Positions 35,817 to 44,516 of a stretch of 64,000 nt of DNA are shown one piece after another. The stretch is from JAPULR01 sp963665075 (GTDB lineage: Bacteria > Chloroflexota > Dehalococcoidia > Lucifugimonadales > GCA-2712585), in assembly GCA_963665075.1 (NCBI GenBank), contig OY762063.1:806001-870000 (forward strand), read 5' to 3'. Under the pieces are notes generated by a model, which was not told the DNA's origin, did no database searches, and was given only the letters and a program-made list of their open reading frames with translations. How positions within the stretch are numbered: position 1 is the first letter of the stretch; each line of letters opens with the position of its first letter. Made by a program: the position numbers and the translations under genes.

Positions 35817-37607
35817 TCAACGCCGCCACTCCGCTATATTCCACAACTCGCTGTCCCAGCCGTTGATTCGCACCCCCTTCAGCGTGTTCAGATGAGCCGA
35901 AACCGCCCCTCGCTTCACCAATGGAATCTCGTAGTAGCTATCGACCAGAATATCGTTCATCCGCTTCACCAGCGCCGCCCGCTCAGCCCCCACCGGCGTA
36001 TGCGTAAGATCCTCCACCAACTCGTCGAACCCCTCGTCACACGCCCGAGGGATGTTGCTGCCGCCCCAATGATTCTCCCGATCCGGTATCTCGTCGCAGG
36101 TCAACCCGGACATGTACGACTGGGGATCTATCCCCGCGCCCGTGGTATACATCTGCACGTCCGCGTAGAAGCGCCCATACGCCTGCTCCCTGTCTTCGAC
36201 GGGATCGCCCCCGAAGAAGACCGCCGCGTCGTGATGAATAAGCTCCGCCTCGACACCGATTTCCCGCCACCAGCCCTGCACGAGAGCCTGCGTCTCCTGC
36301 CGGATGTCATTCGTCGATGTCTGGTATCTGACCCGAAGCGGAACGCCGTCGTATTCGCGCACCCCGTCCCCGTCCGCATCAACCACCCCGTTGTCCTCCA
36401 ACAGCTTCTTCGCTCCCGGCAAGTCCTGGACGTGACATGACGCGTCGGGCTCGGAAGCGTAGGCCGGCGGCCCCACAATCAGGTCGCACGTCGGCTCCCC
36501 CGCGAACCCGTAGAGCCGCTCCGCTATCAGCGTCCTGTCCACCGCCATCGACATCGCCTTGGCAATCGGCGTGAAGGTGAGGAACGGATGCGGATTCGCC
36601 CCGTCCAGATACTCCGACCGGTCCTCCCCAAGCGCCTCGTCCGGGTTCGTCTGGTTCAACACAATTCGCTCCACCGAACTGGAAAACGCCGACACAACCC
36701 TCCCTTCCCCTCCGGCTTCCAACCCCGCCAGCGTCTCCGGGGCTATCTGAAGGTTCCATGCGTAGTCCGCCGTGCCGGCCTCCAACACGGACTTCGCCGC
36801 GGACAGCGCATCCCCGCCGCCCTTCAACACCACCCTGTCAAAATAGGGCCTCCCCCCATAGTAATGAGGATTCCGCTCATACGCCGCCATATCGTCAGCC
36901 ACGAACTCCACAATTCGATACGGCCCGGCCCCCAGAGGACCAAAATTCTCCTCCTCGCAAGTCGCGGCCGCCGCCCCGACGCAATCCCCGAACTGCGCCC
37001 GGCTTATCACCGGAACCCCCATTCCCACGAAAGCCGTATACGGATACGGCGTGGCCGCGTGGAAAGTAATCCGCACCGTCAGGTCATCCAGCGCCTCCAC
37101 GGATGTAACGTCCGAGAATGCGCTCGTCGCCGTGCATCCCGTGGCCTCGTCCGCGCAATATCTCCACGTGAACGCCACGTCGTGGGCCGTCAGCCCGCTC
37201 CCGTCCGACCACTTCAACCCCTCCCTCAGTTTCCACGTAATAGACGTCAAGTCCGACGAAATCCCCCCGTTCTCCAACGTCGGAATCTCAGCAGCCAGCG
37301 CCGGCACGAGAACCCCGTCGGGGTCATACTTCGCCAGCGGCTCCAGCGTGATAGCCCCCGCGTCCGTGTCCTTGGATCCCCCCGACAGATACGGATTCGG
37401 AATCGAAGGCGCCTGCCAGTACACCAGCGTAAGCGTCCTCTCCTCATCATCGGCGGGCGAGAGACGAACAACCATCAGCGCGACCAATGCGACAGCCGCC
37501 GCCACAACCACAACGCCCCCAAGCAATAATGGCGTACGATTCATCATTCCCCTGATAAAACTTCTGACGAAGCCCGCCACCATCCCCCGATTCCTAAATC
37601 GTCGCAT
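35817..37607 (-). CDS. Peptide/nickel-type ABC substrate-binding protein (SBP family 5)
   Basis: The 596-residue protein shows the family 5 pattern: LTLVYWQAPSIPNPYLSGG, 'LEPLAKYDPDGVLVPALAAEIPTLENGG', WKLREGLKWSDGSGLTAHDV and AGPYRIVEF, and near the end MNDILVDSYYEIPLVKRG. Instead of a lipobox it has one N-terminal membrane helix (about residues 26-49), so it is probably tethered by a signal anchor. No cognate Dpp/Opp permease or ATPase is nearby; the adjacent transporter is Liv-type, which usually does not use this fold. The start is unsure: ATG at 37607 overlaps the SDR stop by 14 bases, while ATGs at 37586 or 37547 avoid this. Substrates of the family range from peptides to sugars and metals. 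Confidence 0.85.
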   Translation of the reverse strand: MRRFRNRGMVAGFVRSFIRGMMNRTPLLLGGVVVVAAAVALVALMVVRLSPADDEERTLTLVYWQAPSIPNPYLSGGSKDTDAGAITLEPLAKYDPDGVLVPALAAEIPTLENGGISSDLTSITWKLREGLKWSDGSGLTAHDVAFTWRYCADEATGCTATSAFSDVTSVEALDDLTVRITFHAATPYPYTAFVGMGVPVISRAQFGDCVGAAAATCEEENFGPLGAGPYRIVEFVADDMAAYERNPHYYGGRPYFDRVVLKGGGDALSAAKSVLEAGTADYAWNLQIAPETLAGLEAGGEGRVVSAFSSSVERIVLNQTNPDEALGEDRSEYLDGANPHPFLTFTPIAKAMSMAVDRTLIAERLYGFAGEPTCDLIVGPPAYASEPDASCHVQDLPGAKKLLEDNGVVDADGDGVREYDGVPLRVRYQTSTNDIRQETQALVQGWWREIGVEAELIHHDAAVFFGGDPVEDREQAYGRFYADVQMYTTGAGIDPQSYMSGLTCDEIPDRENHWGGSNIPRACDEGFDELVEDLTHTPVGAERAALVKRMNDILVDSYYEIPLVKRGAVSAHLNTLKGVRINGWDSELWNIAEWRR

Positions 37608-38397
37608 GCAGCGCGCCCCCGTCCAGGCTGATGTTCTGCCCCGTGATGTACCCCGCCCGCTCCGACGCCAGAAACGCTATCAAGTCCCCCATCTCCTCCG
37701 GCCTCCCCAAACGCCGCATCGGTATCTGGTGCGCCGCCTCCCGCATCATCTCCTCCGCGCTCTTCTCCGTCCCCTCCGCCATCGCCCCGTACAGCGCCGT
37801 CATCCGCCCCGTCATCACCTGTCCCGGATGCACGTTGTTGACCGTTATGTTGAAGCTCGCCAGCTCATTCGACAGCATCTTGGAGAAGCCCACCACCGCC
37901 AACCGGCTCGACGTCGACAGCACCAGGTTCAGCACAGGCTCCCTCACCGCGTTCGACAGCAGATTGATGATGCGACCCCAGCGCTGCTGCTTCATGTACG
38001 GAATCACCTCCCGGCTCATCCGCATCGCGCTCATAAAATTCTGCTCCAGCGCGTCGTACCAGGCGTCGTCCTTGATTTCCGACGGTCTCCCCGGCGGCGG
38101 CCCGCCGATGTTGTTCACCACCACGTCTATCCGCTCGAAGCGATTGAAGGTGTCCCGCACCACCATCTTGATGTTCTCAGGCTTTGACAGGTCGGCGGGA
38201 ATCGCCATCACGTGCCTCTGCGACGCCAGCCTCGCAATCTCCATCTCCACCTTCCGAAGCTCCGATTCGGTTCGAGAGCATATCGTCACCAACGCCCCCT
38301 CCCTGGCCAGGGCCACGGCTGTCGCCTTGCCCATTCCCTTGCTGGATCCCCCTACGATGGCTACCCGATCTCTCAGCCCTAAGTCCACTTCAGACAC
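37594..38397 (-). CDS. SDR-family protein lacking Tyr/Lys of the active site
   Basis: 267-residue short-chain dehydrogenase/reductase fold: NAD(P) loop GGSSKGMGKA (Gly17, 21, 23), NNIGG motif at 95-99, an Asn in QNFMSAM, Ser148, and a C-terminal GYITGQNISLDGG. Where SDRs have Tyr-x3-Lys this one has Ser161-x3-Arg165 (STSSR), aligned by the GFSK that follows. Related subfamilies without Tyr exist, so this may be a cofactor-binding but differently acting enzyme. It ends within the start of the SBP gene, suggesting a common transcript. Confidence 0.88.
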   Translation of the reverse strand: MSEVDLGLRDRVAIVGGSSKGMGKATAVALAREGALVTICSRTESELRKVEMEIARLASQRHVMAIPADLSKPENIKMVVRDTFNRFERIDVVVNNIGGPPPGRPSEIKDDAWYDALEQNFMSAMRMSREVIPYMKQQRWGRIINLLSNAVREPVLNLVLSTSSRLAVVGFSKMLSNELASFNITVNNVHPGQVMTGRMTALYGAMAEGTEKSAEEMMREAAHQIPMRRLGRPEEMGDLIAFLASERAGYITGQNISLDGGALHATI

Positions 38398-38462
38398 CTC
38401 CCGGCATACTTCGCCAAATCATACCCAACCCCCCCCACCAACACAACCCAACCCGTGCTCCG

Positions 38463-38900
38463 CTCACCCTGAGCCTGTCGAAGGCCCGAGCGTCCCCCTT
38501 ACGTCATTCCCGCGAAGGCGGGAATCCACGCGGGGCGGGCGGGGCGAGGCTGTCCCCTTCTTATCCCCTCTCCCGTCCTGGGAGAGGGTTAGGGTGAGGG
38601 CCATCCCGCTCACCCTGAGCCTGTCTAAGGCCCGAGCGTCCCCCTTACGTCATTCCCGCGAAGGCGGGAATCCACGCGGGGCGGGCGGGGCGAGGCTGTC
38701 CCCTTCTTATCCCCTCTCCCATCCTGGGAGAGGGTTAGGGTGAGGGCCATCCCACTAACCCTGAGCCTGTCTAAGGCCCGAGCGTCCCCCTTACGTCATT
38801 CCCGCGAAGGCGGGAATCCACGCGGGGCGGGCGGGGCGAGACTGTCCCCTTCTTATCCCCTCTCCCATCCTGGGAGAGGGTTAGGGTGAGGGCCTCTCCC
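38463..38900. repeat. 146-bp tandem repeat, three copies
   Basis: Copies start at 38463, 38609 and 38755. Each unit is a mosaic of three repeat families: CTCACCCTGAGCCTGTC..., the 26-bp ATTCCC-N8-GGGAAT element (38503, 38649, 38795) and a CCCTCTCC-ATCCTGG-GAGAGGG hairpin. Differences are few (for example GTCGAAGG versus GTCTAAGG, CACCC versus AACCC), so the amplification is recent. The rest of the spacer from 38398 has no gene. The third copy runs up to the stop codon of the CoA transferase. Confidence 0.88.
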
Positions 38901-40087
38901 TAAACCACCCCCCTCTCCCTAAACCCCCCAATCTCCCCCTCCGAATACCCCAACTCCCCCAAAATCTCCCCCGAATGCCCCCCCAAAACCGGCGGCGGCG
39001 CGTCAATCCCCCCCGGCGTCGCCGAAAACTTTATCGGTATCCCCGTCTGCTCAATCTCCCCCGCCGAAGAATGCTCCACCGTCAGCCGCATCCCCCGCTC
39101 ATTCACCTGCGGGTCCCCAAACACGTCCGCCAAGTCATTGATAGGCCCGCACGGAACCCCCGCCTCCTCCAGAACCCCCACCCAATGCTGCGCCTCCGCC
39201 TTCCGAAACTCCCCCGACAGAATCTCCACCAACTCCTTCCGGTTATCCACCCTGTCCCGATTCACCGCGAACTTCGGATGCTCCAACAAATCCGTCCGCC
39301 CCATCGCCTCGCAGAAACGCCCCCAAAACCGCTCGTTCCCCACCGCCACGTTCACGAACTTCCCGTCGGACCCCCTGAACGCCTGATACGGCGCCAGATT
39401 CGGATGCGCCGCCCCCACCCGCGCCGGCGGCGCCCCCGTCGCGAAATACGTCCCCGCCTGATACGTCAGCCACGAAACCTGCAAGTCCAGCATCGAAACG
39501 TCGATATACTGCCCCTCCCCCGTTCGCTCCCGATGAAACAGCGCCACCATCACCGCGTACGCCGCCAGCATCCCCGCCCCGATGTCCGTCAACGCAATCC
39601 CCATCTTCTGCGGCTCCCCGTCCGGCTCCCCCGTCAAACTCATAATCCCCCCCAAACCCTGCATCATCTGGTCGTATGCCGGCTTCTTCCGATACGGCCC
39701 CGTCTGCCCGAATCCCGAAATCGACGCGTACACAATCTTCGGATTCACCCCCTTCACCGACTCATAGTCAATCCCCAACCGACCTACCACCCCCGGCGTA
39801 AAATTCTCCACCACCACGTCCGCATCCTTCGCCAACTTCATGAAAATCTCCCGCCCCGCCCGTTCCTTCAGATTCAACGTCAAACTCCGCTTATTCCGAT
39901 TGATCGACAGAAAATACGCGCTCTCCCCCTCCACGAACGGCGGCCCCCATTGGCGCGTATCGTCCCCCCGTCCGGGAATCTCAATCTTGATGACGTCCGC
40001 CCCATAGTCCCCCAACATCAACGTGCAATAAGGACCCGCCAAGGCCCGCGTCAGATCCAGAACTCGAACGCCGCTCAGAGCCTTCAT
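38900..40087 (-). CDS. CaiB/BaiF (family III) CoA transferase
   Basis: 395 residues, the normal length for family III CoA transferases, which move CoA between carboxylic acids through a covalent aspartyl intermediate. Seen: GVRVLDLTRALAGPYCTLML at the N-terminus, 'GADVIKIE', 'RNKRSLTLNLK', VVENFTPGV, SGFGQTGPY, and the catalytic Asp168 in ALTDIGAGM (Asp169 in formyl-CoA transferase). The glycine-rich loop of oxalate/formate enzymes is not evident, so the acyl substrate is open. It stands alone between two repeat-filled spacers; its stop touches the tandem repeat. Confidence 0.92.
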   Translation of the reverse strand: MKALSGVRVLDLTRALAGPYCTLMLGDYGADVIKIEIPGRGDDTRQWGPPFVEGESAYFLSINRNKRSLTLNLKERAGREIFMKLAKDADVVVENFTPGVVGRLGIDYESVKGVNPKIVYASISGFGQTGPYRKKPAYDQMMQGLGGIMSLTGEPDGEPQKMGIALTDIGAGMLAAYAVMVALFHRERTGEGQYIDVSMLDLQVSWLTYQAGTYFATGAPPARVGAAHPNLAPYQAFRGSDGKFVNVAVGNERFWGRFCEAMGRTDLLEHPKFAVNRDRVDNRKELVEILSGEFRKAEAQHWVGVLEEAGVPCGPINDLADVFGDPQVNERGMRLTVEHSSAGEIEQTGIPIKFSATPGGIDAPPPVLGGHSGEILGELGYSEGEIGGFRERGVV

Positions 40088-40503
40088 GCCAACTCCCCCA
40101 ACAAATTTGCCACCATACTACCACACCCCACCCTCCTCCTATCCCCTCTTCTCCCCTCTCCCTCAACCACCACCGTCATTCCGGCGAAAGCCGGAATCCA
40201 TCCCCTCTTATCCCTCTCCCTCCGATGGGGGGAGGCTAGGATGGGGGGTGACTCTCCCCGCTCACCCTGAGCCTGTCGAAGGGTCGAGCGTCCCCCTCTT
40301 GCTCCCTCCCCCCTTGACGGAGACCCTTGCATAACCCTCCCAGATCTCCCAAAAACCTCTTCCCCCTTGACGGGGGAAGATTGAGCCTGTCCTGAGCTTG
40401 TCGAAGGGATGGGGGTGAACTCCCAGCCAACCCGCAACCCCGTAGGGGCAACCGGCCGGTTGCCCCTACCTCGTCGTACTAAAACCCCATCGCCAACCCT
40501 CCC
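40088..40503. repeat. Repeat-filled spacer
   Basis: No gene seen in 416 bp. It holds a 26-bp palindromic element with GGC-GAAA-GCC centre at 40175-40200, a CTCACCCTGAGCCTGTCGAA element at 40261-40290, a CGGAGACCCTTGCATAACCC copy near 40318, and the third GTAGGGGC palindrome at 40442-40469. Confidence 0.75.
40442..40469. repeat. 28-bp GTAGGGGC palindrome, copy 3, with compensatory change
   Basis: Arms GTAGGGGCAACCGG / CCGGTTGCCCCTAC are perfectly complementary. Compared with copy 2 a G-C pair is replaced by A-T on both arms, so the pairing rather than the sequence is kept. Confidence 0.8.
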
Positions 40504-42048
40504 TTACTCCCCCGTCCCCGGCGTTGGCGGCGCCGCCGCGCCGTCCTCACGTATACGAAGCATCAACTTGTCCCCACCCTCCCACGGCTCATCCGCCACC
40601 GCCCACTTCAACGTCCCAGACCCGTCCCCTGACTTCGACCGCTCTTCCACGTCCAACCCCCGAAGATTCAACGACGCCGTCCCGTCCAACTCGATGAAGT
40701 CCAACGTATACCCGTCCAGCGAAACGACGGGGTCCAGACTCAATACCACCTTCCCGTCCGCCCATTCCAACCCCGTAATCTCCGTGTCCGTCCCCCCAAC
40801 GCTGAACGACGCCGGCGACACCTCATCCTCCCCCGACTCCACAGGGTCAAAAAACGCCTCATGCAAAGTCCCCCCCGGCGCGGATACTGTGGTAATCCAG
40901 GTTGTGAAACCTGGGTCGTTCCAACCTAACCTAAAGTTGCAAGCCTTGAAGTATTCAGCTTCAAGAAACATTCGAAGTTCATATATACCCGCAGGGAGAG
41001 GTCTATTCGACCGGTAAGAGTAGGTGACTCCTTCCTTGGCAACGGGTACAACTTCGAACTTGTCTGCATCTTGTCCAGTGAAGTACCACACAACTTGTTG
41101 ATGGTTGATGTCTCCGCCAGGAACATTCCGGTTGCCAAACTCCGAACCCGCAGGAGCGCCAGAAGACAGAGCACCTGTATGCCTATGCAACTCTTCATTG
41201 GGTTCGAAACCCCAATCGTGTGTATATTTTGCGTGAACGCAAGCTGCGTAGAGTTCCTCCCCGTTGTCAGCGTCAAGTTCACTCTGAATAAGATTGATAC
41301 GAGCCTTCAAGTCGGAGAGTGAAATAGTCGGCGGAGGGTTAACGTCACCATCTGTAATGAAATCAGACTCACTAGTTTCTGTAGATCCAGATACGCCTCC
41401 ACTATTCTCAGGTAGCCAACCTCTACTCAACGTGTCCACAGTGTACTTGAAAGAATCCTGAAGGGTAATATTGTTGTTCGTGAGAGTAAAAACAGGCTGC
41501 GAATCTGACGCGCCGGCGGTGCCTGACGAACCGGAACTATCTTGAACAGAAGAAGCAACCGAACTGTACGGGCCACTCAAAAAGAGGACCGCCGGCTGAG
41601 CATCCCATTTCGAGTTGTGGTTTTCCACTGTCATTGCGGCTGAAGCAATAGCTTCTGCATAGGTCGAATAAAGAGCCGCACGATCAAGTAAATGGGTAGG
41701 ACTAGTGTCTGGAACCTCGACAGTAAACTCCGTTGAACCAGTTCCTTTCAGATACTCACTTGCCCGAAAGGTCAAAATGTGCATGGGTCTATAGGCTGGT
41801 GGGGTGGTAGCTACCGTCTCAACTCCCGCAGTCGTTGAAACATGGGTGGCCACAACAATGGTCTCGGAGTCAAGTATCTGCCAGTCGATGGTAGGCGGCT
41901 TGTCAAAGCGCCATACCGCATGAGCAAGCATTGGGCTTGGAAGTCCAGCAGTAGGCACAGGTTCTAGTTCTGATACTGATTGAGGACTCTCACTGTTGCT
42001 ACACGCCAACGCCAAAAGCCCCACAACCACCACAATCATTCCCTTCAT
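40504..42048 (-). CDS. Hypothetical lipoprotein of mosaic composition
   Basis: 514 residues beginning with a short lipoprotein signal (LLALAC, Cys16) after a ribosome site GGAGGAGGGGG. I do not recognise a family for the middle part, which has LTFRASEYLKG, an acidic Ser/Thr-rich stretch and HAKYTHDWGFEPNEE. The last 100 residues (VGGTDTEITGLEW... then W.VADEPWEGGDKLMLRI) look like a beta-rich module seen in Chloroflexota surface proteins. Composition is uneven: bases 40920-42000 are clearly AT-richer with different codons than the GC-rich 3' end. It is divergent from the amidohydrolase gene. Confidence 0.8.
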   Translation of the reverse strand: MKGMIVVVVGLLALACSNSESPQSVSELEPVPTAGLPSPMLAHAVWRFDKPPTIDWQILDSETIVVATHVSTTAGVETVATTPPAYRPMHILTFRASEYLKGTGSTEFTVEVPDTSPTHLLDRAALYSTYAEAIASAAMTVENHNSKWDAQPAVLFLSGPYSSVASSVQDSSGSSGTAGASDSQPVFTLTNNNITLQDSFKYTVDTLSRGWLPENSGGVSGSTETSESDFITDGDVNPPPTISLSDLKARINLIQSELDADNGEELYAACVHAKYTHDWGFEPNEELHRHTGALSSGAPAGSEFGNRNVPGGDINHQQVVWYFTGQDADKFEVVPVAKEGVTYSYRSNRPLPAGIYELRMFLEAEYFKACNFRLGWNDPGFTTWITTVSAPGGTLHEAFFDPVESGEDEVSPASFSVGGTDTEITGLEWADGKVVLSLDPVVSLDGYTLDFIELDGTASLNLRGLDVEERSKSGDGSGTLKWAVADEPWEGGDKLMLRIREDGAAAPPTPGTGE

Positions 42049-42142
42049 ATCCCCCTCCTCCCTCCATTCTCAACCCATCGCCCCCATCCCGCAACCACCC
42101 CCGCAACCACCCATTGACACAAACTCCCCCCAATCCCATAAT

Positions 42143-42165
42143 TTGACTAGACTTGTCGCAGTCAA
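42143..42165. promoter_or_regulatory. Possible operator palindrome between divergent genes
   Basis: TTGACT-A-GAC-TT-GTC-GC-AGTCAA is an interrupted palindrome with 9 paired bases per arm. It lies 47 bp before the amidohydrolase start and 95 bp before the divergent lipoprotein start. No well-spaced -10 box can be matched to its TTGACT, so an operator is more likely than a -35 box, but this is unproven. Confidence 0.3.
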
Positions 42166-42211
42166 TTCGGTAATATCTATCCAATTCCATAACTGTAAAT
42201 CGTAGGAGGGA

Positions 42212-43330
42212 ATGATGTCTGACTACAAGCTTGTCTCTTCAGACTCGCACATCATGGAGCCGCCCGACCTCTGGCTCAAGCATATCGACCCGGAATACAA
42301 GCATCGCGCGCCCCGTGTCGTCCGCGAAGGCGACTTCGACCAGTGGTACGCCGACGGCGACATCAAGTTCGGCGTCGTCGGTTCCAACACCCAGGCCGGT
42401 CGCCGCTTCGAAGCCCCTGAAACCATCCAGACCGAAGGCACTTACGAGGAAGTCCGCCTCGGCGGCATCGACCCCCACGCTCACGTGGCCGACATGGACC
42501 TCGACACCGTCGCCGGCGGCGTCATCTTCCCCTCGATGGGCCTCACCACCTGGGTCATCCCCTCCCCCGACCTCCTCTCCGCCGTCTTCCGCGCCTACAA
42601 CGATTGGCTCGCCATCTTCTGCGAGCCTTACCCCAGCCGCCTCAAGGGCCTGGCAATGCTCAACGTGGACAGCGTAGAGGATGCCGTAACCGAGCTTCGC
42701 CGCACCCACAAGATCGGCCTGGCCGGGGCAATGATTCCCCAGCGTCCCGTCTTCGGCCGCTACGACAGCCCCATGTACGTCCCCCTCTGGGAGGCCGCCC
42801 AAGAGCTGAACATGCCCCTCGCCATCCACATCGGCACCTCCCGCTGGACTCCCCAGAACAACCCCGCCCACGGCTCCAAGAAGGACCTGATCTCCTTCAC
42901 TAACCAGGAATACGACATGAAGGACAACGTCACCGCCATCCTCTATTCCTGCCTGTTCGAAGACTACCCCGACCTCCGCATCGGCGTCGCCGAATACGAG
43001 ATCTCCTGGGCCCCCTACCTCCTGAACCGCATGGACAGGGTCTACGAGGAACGCCCCAACATGTTCTCCCGCCGCTACAAGAACGGCGCCATGCCCAGCG
43101 ACTACTTCAAGAGCAATATGTTCCTCAGCTTCCAGGAAGACGACCTCGGCATCCAGCTTCGCGACTACGTGGGCGTGCAGACCCTCCAGTGGGGCTCCGA
43201 CTACCCCCACGCCGAGTCCACCTTCCCCAAGTCCCGCGAAATCGTCGACCGCATCCTCGAAGGCGTCCCCGAGGACGAAAAGGCCCTCATCGCCGGCGAA
43301 AACTGCGCCAAAATGTTCAACATCGCCTAA
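42212..43330 (+). CDS. Amidohydrolase-2 family metal-dependent hydrolase
   Basis: 372-residue TIM-barrel of the amidohydrolase-2 (ACMSD-like) family: VSSDSHIMEPPDLW gives the DxH metal site, LAIHIGTSRW the barrel His, 'YSCLFEDYPDLRIGVAEYEISWAPYLLNRMD' the next strand, and WGSDYPHAES the metal Asp. Members are decarboxylases or hydrolases of cyclic and aromatic acids; the substrate is not deducible. The ribosome site AGGAGGGA precedes two adjacent ATGs (42212, 42215), the second being better spaced. A strong hairpin terminator follows, so it is probably a single-gene unit. A paralogue lies at 58974-60203. Confidence 0.9.
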   Translation: MMSDYKLVSSDSHIMEPPDLWLKHIDPEYKHRAPRVVREGDFDQWYADGDIKFGVVGSNTQAGRRFEAPETIQTEGTYEEVRLGGIDPHAHVADMDLDTVAGGVIFPSMGLTTWVIPSPDLLSAVFRAYNDWLAIFCEPYPSRLKGLAMLNVDSVEDAVTELRRTHKIGLAGAMIPQRPVFGRYDSPMYVPLWEAAQELNMPLAIHIGTSRWTPQNNPAHGSKKDLISFTNQEYDMKDNVTAILYSCLFEDYPDLRIGVAEYEISWAPYLLNRMDRVYEERPNMFSRRYKNGAMPSDYFKSNMFLSFQEDDLGIQLRDYVGVQTLQWGSDYPHAESTFPKSREIVDRILEGVPEDEKALIAGENCAKMFNIA

Positions 43331-43360
43331 CCCCACCCGGCCCCACACACAGACACCCAA

Positions 43361-43390
43361 GAAGCCCCGATGACAACTCATCGGGGCTTC
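43361..43390 (+). terminator. Strong 13-bp hairpin after amidohydrolase gene
   Basis: GAAGCCCCGATGA - CAAC - TCATCGGGGCTTC is a perfect 13-bp stem with a four-base loop, 31 bp after the stop codon. The following bases (TACATTGG) are poor in T, so it is a weak intrinsic terminator by sequence, or an mRNA 3'-end stabiliser. Confidence 0.7.
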
Positions 43391-43705
43391 TACATTGGCG
43401 CAAGATTGACAAGAGCTTGGGGACTGTTTATTCTGTAATCAAGCACTGGGAATGATTCCTTGCAGGAGTCGTGTCTGGTGCTTTGTCCTTACAATCCCCC
43501 CATCATTCCCGCGTAGGCGGGAATCCATCCCCTCTTAATCCCTTCCCCCTCAACCCACCCCGTCATTTCCGCGAAAGCCGGAATCCAGTCCCCACCACTC
43601 CTCCTCTCCTCTCCCTCAAGCGAGATTCCCTCTTCTTTCTTATCTCCTCTCCCTTGAGGGAGAGGAGATAAGGTGAGGGTGACTCCCCCTAACCCCGCAC
43701 TCCCC
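43391..43705. repeat. Spacer with two palindromic elements
   Basis: 26-bp elements lie at 43502-43527 (centre GTAG) and 43562-43587 (an altered copy, GTCATTTCC...), and a long CCTCTCCC-TTGA-GGGAGAGG hairpin is near 43658. The first 100 bp are plain AT-richer sequence with no feature. Confidence 0.7.
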
Positions 43706-44491
43706 CTATCCCACCATCTGCACAATCGAAAAATACGCCCCCTGCGGGTCCTGCATCGGATAAATCCGCCCCACCCCCTGAACGTCAATCGGCCCCATCA
43801 TCCCCTTCGCCCCCAACTCCTCCGCCCGCTTCATCGTCCCGTCCGCGTCCTCCACCACGAAATACACCCCCCAGTTCGGCGGAACCTCCCCCCACTCCGG
43901 CTGAATCTTCATCATCCCCGCCGCCGGCCACTCCCCGTTCCGAAACTCCAGATATCCCGTTTCGTCATTCCCCGACCCGGCGACCGTCCTCCACCCCAGC
44001 AGCCCCTCATAGAACTTGGAAGCCGCGTCCGTATCCCCCGTCAGAAGCTCGAACCACCCCAACGCCCCCGGCTCCCCGAAAACCTGCGCCCCGATGTGCT
44101 CCTTAGCCTGCCACAACCCCACAACCGCCCCCGTTGTGTCCTGAATCATCGACATCCGCCCCGCGTCGAAAACGTCCATCCCTCCCATCAACACGTTCCC
44201 GCCCAACTCCGCCGCCTTCTTCGCGCCCTCGTCCGCGTCCTCCACGCTGATGTACGTCCGCCAGTGCGAAAACGGCGTCATCGCCCGCATATCCGGCGGC
44301 ATCTCGAACAACGCGCACACATTCTTGCCGTCCTTCTGCAACATCACGTAAGCGCCCATCCCTTCCCCCATCGGCACCTCCACCGACGCCAGTCCCAGTA
44401 TGGACGTATAGAACTTCTTGGCCCCCTCCGCGTCCGTAGTCGCCAGATCCGCCCAGCAGAATGTCCCGGGTTCATATCTATCAACGTCCAT
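43706..44491 (-). CDS. Double-VOC (glyoxalase/dioxygenase fold) protein
   Basis: 261 residues with two tandem vicinal-oxygen-chelate domains. The first starts with GTFCWADLATTDAEGAKKFY and the second with LGWFELLTGDTDAASKFY; both are followed by a 'GW..V' strand, a proline-rich loop and 'YFVVEDADGTMKRAEELGAKGMMGP', ending FSIVQ. This two-domain pattern is common in hydroxylase/lyase-like VOC proteins of actinobacteria and Chloroflexota whose substrates are unknown. It follows the molybdenum hydroxylase genes by 25 bp on the same strand and may be the last gene of that operon. Confidence 0.88.
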   Translation of the reverse strand: MDVDRYEPGTFCWADLATTDAEGAKKFYTSILGLASVEVPMGEGMGAYVMLQKDGKNVCALFEMPPDMRAMTPFSHWRTYISVEDADEGAKKAAELGGNVLMGGMDVFDAGRMSMIQDTTGAVVGLWQAKEHIGAQVFGEPGALGWFELLTGDTDAASKFYEGLLGWRTVAGSGNDETGYLEFRNGEWPAAGMMKIQPEWGEVPPNWGVYFVVEDADGTMKRAEELGAKGMMGPIDVQGVGRIYPMQDPQGAYFSIVQMVG

Positions 44492-44516
44492 GATTATCTA
44501 CCTTCCTTCTAACGTG

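Noticed and set aside
38463..38900. CRISPR array
   Set aside because: Units are 146 bp with no unique spacers and contain known palindrome families; no cas genes.
41195..41220. tRNA-like GGTTCGAAACCCC
   Set aside because: It lies inside the lipoprotein gene and has no flanking tRNA arms.
42143..42176. TTGACT ... TAATAT as a promoter of the amidohydrolase
   Set aside because: Spacing of 22 bases is too long for a normal promoter.
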